Source: Planctomycetaceae bacterium
Lineage (GTDB): Bacteria > Planctomycetota > Planctomycetia > Planctomycetales > Planctomycetaceae
DNA length: 64,000 nucleotides
Direction: 5' to 3'
Assembly: GCA_002724315.1 (NCBI GenBank)
Contig: PBOJ01000049.1
Span: 1-64,000 of the forward strand
In this document: piece after piece, positions 27,344 through 34,670 of the stretch
How positions within the stretch are numbered: position 1 is the stretch's first letter
How the letters are laid out: each line of letters begins with the position of its first letter
Translations under genes and position numbers: made by a program
The notes under the pieces: model-generated
Database searches by the model: none
Told to the model about the DNA's origin: nothing
Seen by the model: only the letters and a program-made list of their open reading frames with translations

Positions 27344-27853
27344 CTTACCTGGTCCCTCTCAAGCGAGACAACACGGAGGCGGCAACAGTGACCCGACGAC
27401 ATAGAACTCGCGCCGCCAGGCTTCAAACTGCCAGTGGGGATCGGTGGGAGACATGGGCATCAGTGTTGCAAATTATCAGTCGTGACCGAGGAACAACCGT
27501 CCTAACGCCACACGGGAAATTGTTGTTGATCCTCAACATCAACATATTAGTCTCCGGGAAAAATCACACAACCCCAATTCTTACCGCCTGCCGGCAAACT
27601 CTCCGGCGAGGATCTCTCGAGACGGGCCATCGATGCCCCGGAAACTCGCCCCCTCAACCACACTGGCAAGCGATGCGGCCATTCGGTTACGTTCGTGAAC
27701 GCCCGGTTATCACAATGGTCCGCCGAAGCGGCCGGGCAGTCCTTGCTCGTCGACTCTCACGACACCCCCGGTCAACAAGTCATTGAATCCGAAGAGATCT
27801 CAACGTGGCGATCTCGAACCACTCCGACCTGATCTCACTCCGAGAGCAACAAC
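27344..27853. other. Gene-poor, lower-GC intergenic segment
   Basis: With the csrA leader, about 560 bp separate csrA from the next gene. No open frame here has a plausible product. The part around 27460-27600 is noticeably AT-richer than its surroundings. It contains an imperfect hairpin (27520-27542: TGTTGA/TCAACA core with a three-base loop) followed by an AT-rich stretch. I see no tRNA-like fold and no confident promoter. Confidence 0.5.
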
Positions 27854-28558
27854 ATGGACAGGCTCGAATTCCTCACCGACTACCTTCGCGGTTTCAGCGA
27901 AGACACCCTGCACCTGGTCGGACTCGGCCTCGGCTTGCTGGGGACCATTGTCGGCATCTGGGCAAAGATCGCTCAGATCCGGCACAAGAAGAAACTTGAA
28001 GAGCAGGTCACTAAGCAGCTCGAAATCGACAAAGACGTAAAGGACCTGAGCAGGCGACAGACCCAGTTGCAGGAAGCCATGACCGGTGGCATCAAGATGG
28101 ACCCTCGATTGGACTATCGGGTACACGAGACGCCACACGGGACATTCCTGACTCTACGTATCGAAGTCCAACAACGGGGAACCGCGTCTGTGGATCTGCT
28201 TGGGCTATCCATGGATGTCGACGTGCTGGAAATCATGGACGGCGATCTTCTTTTGAACGGAAAAAAACGGTTGAGACTGAAAGTCGGTTCATTAGCCGAA
28301 AAAACGGGTCCCGATGACGAACTGGAGGAAATCGACGAACTTTCGTTTATTCCCGACAGGCCTTTTTGGACCGCAATCATCGGGACTTACAGGTACTCCC
28401 GTTCCAGAGAGTTCGACATCCCCATCCAGACCGCCGGCGCAGGACTGTTCTCGTGTTCCATCAGCTTCCACGCACATGAAGTTGACAACGAAGGCAACGC
28501 GGTCGATGACAGGCTCTGGTCTATAGGCGGCGAGACACTTGTGGGCTCGATCGGCTGA
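27854..28558 (+). CDS. Hypothetical single-pass membrane protein
   Basis: 234 aa, no family recognised. An N-terminal transmembrane helix (LVGLGLGLLGTIVGIWAKI, ~21-39) is followed by a basic and charged coiled-coil-like segment (RHKKKLEEQVTKQLEIDKDVK, split as a short helix), then a soluble domain of about 160 residues with beta-like strands (TFLTLRIEVQQRG, EFDIPIQTAGAGLFSCSISF). The topology is probably a small membrane anchor with a cytoplasmic C-terminal domain. Codon use is less GC-biased than the neighbours, and the gene follows a long gene-poor segment, which together suggest recent acquisition. The ATG at 27854 has no clear Shine-Dalgarno. Confidence 0.65.
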   Translation: MDRLEFLTDYLRGFSEDTLHLVGLGLGLLGTIVGIWAKIAQIRHKKKLEEQVTKQLEIDKDVKDLSRRQTQLQEAMTGGIKMDPRLDYRVHETPHGTFLTLRIEVQQRGTASVDLLGLSMDVDVLEIMDGDLLLNGKKRLRLKVGSLAEKTGPDDELEEIDELSFIPDRPFWTAIIGTYRYSRSREFDIPIQTAGAGLFSCSISFHAHEVDNEGNAVDDRLWSIGGETLVGSIG

Positions 28559-28615
28559 CCGTCCCGGCAGCAACCGCGTCTGACCGGTGAGATCAAGAGA
28601 GGCTGAGCCGACCAA

Positions 28616-29824
28616 CTACCGGTTCATGTGGCTCTCGAGTTCCCGGGCGATGACCCGGTGTCCGGCGACGTTGATGTGATGGTCGAAATCCCAGAACAGC
28701 GCCGTCGTCTCACGCCGCATCGCCGGCCTCAGGTCGATCGCCTCAACATCCGACTCACGGCAGATCGCGAGCATGGCCTCGCACACCCGGTCATCACATT
28801 CGAGGTCCTGCCCTTCGAGTTCCAGGACCTCGGCGGCATCACCGACCACCTCGGGGTGCAGCTGCCGCAGGGTGGGGATCACGGCGAACACGATGTCCCC
28901 TCCGGGAGACTCCTGCTGGAACCGCTTCACCACGTGGCGCAACATCGCCAGGGCATTGTCCCACTCGTCCGGGAAGTGCTTGAAGAAATGAGCCTGGCCG
29001 AGCCCCTGCCAGGTGGCGGCCGGAAACCGGTCCCGGGCAGACTGGATCCTCTCGTTGAACCGGGCATCACGACGGGCACGGACCGGTCGGGAAGGTGGAC
29101 CGATCCAGCCGATACGCTGCAGCACGTGCACCGTCGCAAGGTGACGTCTCAGAAACGGACCGGTCCCGTACCATTCCATCGTGACGTCGGGCCGACGAGT
29201 CGGCTGGCAGTGGACGAATCGCCGGCCGTCCCACTCGAGATGGATCCGGTCGTGCTGCCGGGTCAATTCGACCAGGTCGTTTCCGGCGTAGAACCCGACC
29301 ACGAGCCGATCCGGTTCGAACCGGCTGTAGAGCACCCGATAGATCCACAACTGCTGGTACGGCGAAGTGACTCCCTGGCCACAATTGACAACATCATGGC
29401 CCGCACCCAGTGACCGCTCCAGCACGTTGGCATAACTGTCCCGATTGGCCACGATTCCGTCGGTGTGAGAATCGCCGAGCACGACGATCCGCTGCACCCC
29501 GGCAAGCTTCTCGACAGGGGTTTCGTCATCTTCACGACAGCCGCACCAGTTTCGTACCAGCGTCACATCGGGATGCTCGCCCTGGAGGTTCATCGGCTCT
29601 CGTGAGGACGGCTCGTGGATCCACTTGCTGCGATGGGCATGATCAACGAGTTCGCGGATCGGCAATCCGCCCAGGTCGGCGATCACCGGAGGTGGTGCTG
29701 CCGGGGCGAACCCGACCAGCCGGAGGGCGATCTCAAGCAAGACAACGGTGAAGACCAGCGACGCCAGGAACTTGATCCCCAGCTGGCGCCGACCAGCGAC
29801 ACCGGAGCTTTCGGTCTGTGCCAT
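28616..29824 (-). CDS. Membrane-anchored SGNH-type hydrolase
   Basis: 402 aa from the ATG at 29824; the longer frame to 29932 lacks homology. One N-terminal transmembrane helix (FLASLVFTVVLLEIALRLVG) anchors a periplasmic domain. SGNH/GDSL features are present: IVVLGDSHTDG with nucleophile Ser119, Gly and Asn blocks in CGQGVTSPYQQ and GFYAGNDLVE, and the C-terminal DFDHHINVAGH (379-389). Such proteins are esterases or acyltransferases acting on glycans or lipids. The substrate is unknown. The gene lies downstream of the DUF4838 gene on the same strand with about 160 bp between. Confidence 0.85.
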   Translation of the reverse strand: MAQTESSGVAGRRQLGIKFLASLVFTVVLLEIALRLVGFAPAAPPPVIADLGGLPIRELVDHAHRSKWIHEPSSREPMNLQGEHPDVTLVRNWCGCREDDETPVEKLAGVQRIVVLGDSHTDGIVANRDSYANVLERSLGAGHDVVNCGQGVTSPYQQLWIYRVLYSRFEPDRLVVGFYAGNDLVELTRQHDRIHLEWDGRRFVHCQPTRRPDVTMEWYGTGPFLRRHLATVHVLQRIGWIGPPSRPVRARRDARFNERIQSARDRFPAATWQGLGQAHFFKHFPDEWDNALAMLRHVVKRFQQESPGGDIVFAVIPTLRQLHPEVVGDAAEVLELEGQDLECDDRVCEAMLAICRESDVEAIDLRPAMRRETTALFWDFDHHINVAGHRVIARELESHMNR

Positions 29825-29983
29825 GGTTCGTGATGGCCCGGGGTGCGCGGCAGATGTCCTGTTCGAATGGAACCCGTCACGATCTTCCACTCTGGACCGC
29901 CGGGAAGACAACTCAAAGGGCAACCGGCCCACACGAACTCACTGTCATCATCCAGGCGAAAACCGTCCCGGCGAGCAAGCCGA

Positions 29984-32098
29984 TTACCGGATCGGCCGCC
30001 CGGTCCCGGAATCTTCGAAGAGACGATCGATTCCCTTCACGGTTCGTCGCTCTCGGAACGCGGCCGCGTCCACGTAATCCGAAATGAAGAGATGCTCCTT
30101 GGCACGCCGGAATGCGGCCAACTCCCGGACCGCCTGTCGGGCCCTGAGGAATCCATCCCGATCTTCGGGCACCTTCCCTTTATCAAGCGTGCCCATGAAC
30201 CTTGCCGAGAGTCGAGCGTGTTCCAGGCCCGCCTGGAGAAACTGGACACGCTCGGCAAACTCGGGCAGGGGGTCGCCAGCGGCAGCCTGCAACGCTCGCT
30301 TCAACACCGCCGCCTGGCTGGTGAATACCGCGGGCGGATAGACGGTGTTGGCCCTGATCGGGTCGTACAGGGACCCTTGGGGGTGTGTCAGAGAATACGC
30401 CTCCCAGAAATCAAAGTAGCGTTCGACCTCCCGAGCCGCCGGACCGAACGCGGCCCAGAAATCCTTCCTGAGTCTCTCGACATCCAGTTCCGGGTCCCAA
30501 CCCAGGGCCATGTGAACGTAGATCATCGGCCCCTGTGTCGCCCAACTCACCCGCAGGCTGTCGAACATGAACCCTTTCAACCCGTTCTGATAGGTGAACT
30601 TGAAGAATTCGCCAACCTGCCGGGTGCTGAGGAACGGCATCGTGTAACCCAGGTGCAGGTGATTGGGGCGCCAGGTCATGCTCATGCCCGTCTTCTTCCA
30701 GCCGAGCCACTGCTGACGAGACCATTGATCCACCACCTTCCGCATGGGGAAAATGGTCGCCGCACCGGTCCAGGGGCAGTATTCCCCGTAGATGTTCTTG
30801 TTCAGCCGAATGCCGCCGGGCGAGGGAAGAGTCGTCTCGTACATGAGAACCGTCGCCCGGGTGTTGGGATTGCGTTTGGCAGCCAGTGCGTAAACGGTCT
30901 TCCAGAACCGCGCGTAACGGTGTGAGACCGCCCGCGGGCCGTAGGCTCCCCGCTCGAAATTCGGGATCTCACCGGGCTGGGGTTGAGGGCCGTCCCAGTC
31001 CATACACCTGCTGCAATGGCAGTATTGCCTCGTGTTGACCTGGCCCAATTTCAGGGTCCCTTGTCCCCGCCAGACCTTCTCCAGGATGAAACGGTGAAGA
31101 TCGGGATTGGAGACACACATGTCCGGTCGACCATAGGCATAGCCAGGTTCTCCCGGACGTTTCCCACCGGCATCCATCGCATAAAACTCCGGATGCTCGC
31201 CGACCAGTGTCGTTCCGGCACCGACCCACGGCTTGTGGGCAAATTCCTCCCGAAAGGTCGGGGGATGAGAAGAATTTCCCATGCGGTGACGACCGAGGTA
31301 GATCCCCGTCGCGTGCCAGAAATTGCGCAGCCCCTGCCGCGAAAAAGCGAGCCTCTCGGTCCGCCGATCATAGGTATCCGGCCGTCGCAGCGGGTGAACG
31401 AGATGAAACCACGCAAAGCGCCGCCAGGCGATCTTGGGAACATGGAACTCATCGAGAGCTTCGCCAATCCGAACGTCACGGGTCCGCGGGACATGGGTCC
31501 CCAGCTCACCGGGCCAAAGCCACCGGACTCCCGCATACCGCTCCAGGATCTCGTAAACAGCGAACAGTGTGCCGTTGGGGGAGATGCTCGACGGGCCTCG
31601 ATAACCGTAGATGCCGTCGTGGAGAATCTTGTGTTTCCAGTCGCTGTCGGTGGGTTCACCCAGCACGACATCGCGACGGCTGTCCTCCATGCCGACCAGG
31701 TACAGGTCGCGACCCACCGTGCGAACGACAAATTCGTCCGGTTTCATCTTCTCGGGAACGATGCCCTGTTTCCGTGCCGCTTCGGTGACACCAACGAAAA
31801 TCCGGCTGGCATCGCCAGCGGGGATCTTTGTTTCGGGAACAACCTGAAGCCGCTGTCCCGTGGCCTTCTCGATGTGATGCACCAGTTCCCGGGCGGCATA
31901 CGTTGCCACCATGGCAGCCTTCTCAGCCGTCACCACCACCGCTGCCGTCTTGCCCTGGCTCACGATGTGCACCTGTGCCACAGCCGGTGACGGCGCGGCA
32001 CATGTCACCACCACCCATGCTGCAGACACGACGACCGCTTTCTGCCACCCCCCGACGTTTCTTCTTGCACAAGACGGTCCGGGTGATGTTCGAGTCAT
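29984..32098 (-). CDS. Secreted DUF4838 protein (alpha-glucuronidase-related fold)
   Basis: 704 aa from the ATG at 32098, which starts a signal peptide (KAVVVSAAWVVVTCAAPSPAVA). The N-terminal ~150 residues (TYAARELVHHIEKATG, IFVGVTEAARKQG) resemble the small domain preceding glycosidase barrels. TLFAVYEILERYAGVRWLWPGE is the DUF4838 hallmark. Large aromatic-rich stretches follow (CHCSRCMDWDGPQPQPGE, GMSMTWRPNHLHLG), consistent with a TIM-barrel-like carbohydrate-active domain. The reaction is not known. The frame extends to 32230 but that part reads as non-coding and runs toward the tRNA gene. Confidence 0.85.
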   Translation of the reverse strand: MTRTSPGPSCARRNVGGWQKAVVVSAAWVVVTCAAPSPAVAQVHIVSQGKTAAVVVTAEKAAMVATYAARELVHHIEKATGQRLQVVPETKIPAGDASRIFVGVTEAARKQGIVPEKMKPDEFVVRTVGRDLYLVGMEDSRRDVVLGEPTDSDWKHKILHDGIYGYRGPSSISPNGTLFAVYEILERYAGVRWLWPGELGTHVPRTRDVRIGEALDEFHVPKIAWRRFAWFHLVHPLRRPDTYDRRTERLAFSRQGLRNFWHATGIYLGRHRMGNSSHPPTFREEFAHKPWVGAGTTLVGEHPEFYAMDAGGKRPGEPGYAYGRPDMCVSNPDLHRFILEKVWRGQGTLKLGQVNTRQYCHCSRCMDWDGPQPQPGEIPNFERGAYGPRAVSHRYARFWKTVYALAAKRNPNTRATVLMYETTLPSPGGIRLNKNIYGEYCPWTGAATIFPMRKVVDQWSRQQWLGWKKTGMSMTWRPNHLHLGYTMPFLSTRQVGEFFKFTYQNGLKGFMFDSLRVSWATQGPMIYVHMALGWDPELDVERLRKDFWAAFGPAAREVERYFDFWEAYSLTHPQGSLYDPIRANTVYPPAVFTSQAAVLKRALQAAAGDPLPEFAERVQFLQAGLEHARLSARFMGTLDKGKVPEDRDGFLRARQAVRELAAFRRAKEHLFISDYVDAAAFRERRTVKGIDRLFEDSGTGRPIR

Positions 32099-32280
32099 CA
32101 GCGAAACCTCGCAGCACTGGAGCGACGGCAAGGGGGCTGCCAGAGCATTTCGAGCTCCGGACCCGCCTGCCCGAAGTGCTCCCGGCCGGAAATGGACTCG
32201 GGCTGGCAGCACGCCGAACGGCCGTCTCACCGCGGTCCCAATCGTGGGGTCACGGTCCGGGTCACTCCTCGTCGAAAATC

Positions 32281-32357
<77 letters not shown>

Positions 32358-32368
32358 CGCGGGGGTCG

Positions 32369-32374
32369 ATTGTA
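32369..32374 (-). promoter_or_regulatory. Putative -10 box of the tRNA-Arg gene
   Basis: TACAAT on the minus strand lies 12 bases before the tRNA 5' end, a suitable place for a -10 box. No good -35 hexamer is seen at 16-18 bases. Confidence 0.35.
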
Positions 32375-32476
32375 CGAAATCCCCTTCAAAGAGAAAGGCC
32401 CTCGGGACATCGCCTCCAACCGACACTCCCTCGACGCTTGTTCCCCCACCCGTCAGAATGTGCGGTGGTGACCACG

Positions 32477-33589
32477 ATGAACAGCGATTCCGACAACAAC
32501 GTCCCGGTCGACCCGGTCAACGATTCGACCGACGAGTCGCCTGCAGACCAGGCTCCCGAGCACGGGCCCGTCGATACAGGCGAACCGGCGGCCGGCGCCG
32601 ACCTCGACCTTCCGCCGGTCGAAGCCCCCTCGGGCCGTTTCATCGCCCAGCTGTTTCTGATTCCGGCACTGATTGTCGGGGGCATCATCGGGCTGTTCCT
32701 GCTGTTCAGCTGGAGCGGATCCCAGACCCAGGACTGGCAGACGCTGATCGTCAGCCTCGGCCGTGACAACGCTCACCGCCGCGGCCGCGCCTTCCATGAC
32801 CTGGCCCAGTTGCTCAACTCCGGCAAGACCACCGAAACCGGCACACCGCTGGGTCAGCACCCTCCCCTGGCCACCGCCCTGTCCGATCTCGCCTCCCGAA
32901 CACTGGCGGAACAACCCGGTCCCGAAGAGGCCGCCGACCACCTGCAACAGGTGGTCCTGCTGGTCCGCCTGCTCGGCCTGCTCGATGTCCCCGGTGCGAC
33001 CCTGCCGGTCCTCGACCGATCGCTTTCGGACGGCCAGGACCCGGCCGTCCGCCAGGCCGGGCTGCAGGCATTGGCTTCGGTGGGAAAACGGGCGATCGAC
33101 CGCGAGGCGCCCATCGACGAGTCCAGCCTGGTCTCCCGCATCGACGGAATTCTTTCTGGCAAAGAGCCCGACCTCCGCCGCGACGCCACCGTCGCCCTGG
33201 GAACTTTCTCGTCCGAAACAGCAGTCGACCGTCTCGATTCCCTGCTGGACGATTCCGACGAGATCGTCCGCTACAACGCGGCGGTCTCGCTGGTCCGCCG
33301 GGGCCGGATGCAGGGGCTGTCAGTCTTTCGTGACACGATCCGGATGGCCACCGAAGATCGCGAGTCGCTGGACCTCTCGAAGCCCGACTCCAAGAGCGAG
33401 ATCGAGGCCTTCGAACAGCGATGGTTGCTACTGCAGCTGACACTCAAGGCGATCGGCAACCTGTCCGATTCGCTGCCGGATTCCGAGCGGACCTCGCTGG
33501 TCAAGGCGGTCACTCCGCTCGCCGGGGATGACACGCCGGCAAGAATCCGTATCGATGCCAAGCGCGTGCTGCAGCGGCTGGAGCGGTGA
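32477..33589 (+). CDS. Membrane-anchored HEAT-repeat protein
   Basis: 370 aa from the ATG at 32477. An acidic, probably disordered N-terminus (1-50) is followed by one transmembrane helix (FIAQLFLIPALIVGGIIGLFLLF, 55-77, quoted here as its core). The rest is alpha-helical, and 170-310 contains HEAT-like helical pairs (VRQAGLQALASVGKRAI, LRRDATVALGTFSSE, DEIVRYNAAVSLVRRG). HEAT repeats usually scaffold protein-protein contacts. It precedes the HlyD/M50 genes on the same strand by 118 bp and may belong to the same system. Confidence 0.75.
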   Translation: MNSDSDNNVPVDPVNDSTDESPADQAPEHGPVDTGEPAAGADLDLPPVEAPSGRFIAQLFLIPALIVGGIIGLFLLFSWSGSQTQDWQTLIVSLGRDNAHRRGRAFHDLAQLLNSGKTTETGTPLGQHPPLATALSDLASRTLAEQPGPEEAADHLQQVVLLVRLLGLLDVPGATLPVLDRSLSDGQDPAVRQAGLQALASVGKRAIDREAPIDESSLVSRIDGILSGKEPDLRRDATVALGTFSSETAVDRLDSLLDDSDEIVRYNAAVSLVRRGRMQGLSVFRDTIRMATEDRESLDLSKPDSKSEIEAFEQRWLLLQLTLKAIGNLSDSLPDSERTSLVKAVTPLAGDDTPARIRIDAKRVLQRLER

Positions 33590-33707
33590 AACCGCGGTGG
33601 CCACGGCGGCCAACTGCGGATTTCCGCCCCGAACTCGTGTTCCGTCTTCCCGCTGGTCGCGAGTACACTGTCGGCCGCACCGGTGTTGGAGTCGACGGAG
33701 AATCACG

Positions 33708-34670
33708 ATGAGCCGCATCACGCACAACCCTCGCGCCACCGCATTGATCGGTTCGGCGCTCGCCCTGATCATCTGCACCGCGTGGCTTTTGGATGCCGCG
33801 GCCCAGGACCGCCGGCGACCGATCCCCGAAAAGCCCCGTCAGGCGGTTGGCCCGGCCAACGGCGGAACGATCATCGGTGATGGTTTCCGGATCAAGCTGC
33901 TGCGACAAGTCCTGCTGGGTTTCGACCGCGTGGGCATCATCAAGCAGCTCGATCTCGAAGAGGGCAGACGAGTCCAGTCCGGGGTGGTCATCGCCCGGCT
34001 CGACGACGAGGTGGCACGGGCCGCGTTGAACAGCGCCAAGAAAAAGGCCAGCAACGACGTGCACAACCGCTACGCGGCCGCCAGTTACGCCGTTTCCAAG
34101 AACGAACGTGAACAGGCCGTCCAGGCCAACAAGGCTGCCGGGATGGCCGTCGTGCCGTTGATCGAGATCAAGCGACTGATCCTGGCCGAGCAGCGGAGCC
34201 AGCTGCAGATCGAGCAGGCCGTCCACGACCAGGCGGTCGCGGTACTCGACAGCACGCTCGCCCAGGCCCAGGTCAACACCTACGTCCTCCGGGCTCCCTT
34301 CGACGGCATTGTCACCCGGCGATTCAAGCAGAAGGGCGAATCGGTCGGACAGGGTGATCCCATCGTCGAACTCGTCGACACCTCGGCGATGAAGGTCGAG
34401 GGCCGGATCCCGCTGGCCGAAGCCATCCGGCTCAGGCCCGGCCAGAAAGTCACCGTCCGGCTGATCGATTCCGAAGATGACGGCCGGGGCGACCTGCCGC
34501 AGGAGTTCAAGCAGGCACGATTTCAGGGAACACTGGTCTACATCGACCCCGGGGTCAATCTTGTCGGCAAACGGGACGTGAGAGTCTGGGCTCGAGTCAA
34601 CAACCAGCGGGGACTGTTGCGTCACGGACTGACGGCGATGATCGAAATCGACACCGCAAACAACCCATGA
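33708..34670 (+). CDS. HlyD/RND-type periplasmic adaptor (membrane fusion protein)
   Basis: 320 aa from the ATG at 33708. A signal sequence (LIGSALALIICTAWLLDAAAQ) leads to a split biotinyl-lipoyl-like domain: GIIKQLDLEEGRRVQSGVVI on one side and VLRAPFDGIVTRRFKQKGESV on the other, with a helical hairpin between (~95-170). A beta-barrel domain completes it. Such proteins bridge inner-membrane transporters to outer-membrane channels, but no transporter or outer-membrane factor is encoded nearby. Its stop overlaps the next start as ATGA, so it is translationally coupled to the M50/HlyD protein. Confidence 0.88.
   Translation: MSRITHNPRATALIGSALALIICTAWLLDAAAQDRRRPIPEKPRQAVGPANGGTIIGDGFRIKLLRQVLLGFDRVGIIKQLDLEEGRRVQSGVVIARLDDEVARAALNSAKKKASNDVHNRYAAASYAVSKNEREQAVQANKAAGMAVVPLIEIKRLILAEQRSQLQIEQAVHDQAVAVLDSTLAQAQVNTYVLRAPFDGIVTRRFKQKGESVGQGDPIVELVDTSAMKVEGRIPLAEAIRLRPGQKVTVRLIDSEDDGRGDLPQEFKQARFQGTLVYIDPGVNLVGKRDVRVWARVNNQRGLLRHGLTAMIEIDTANNP

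Noticed and set aside
27344-28558. Prophage or insertion sequence in the low-GC segment
   Set aside because: No transposase, integrase, terminal repeats or phage genes are visible.
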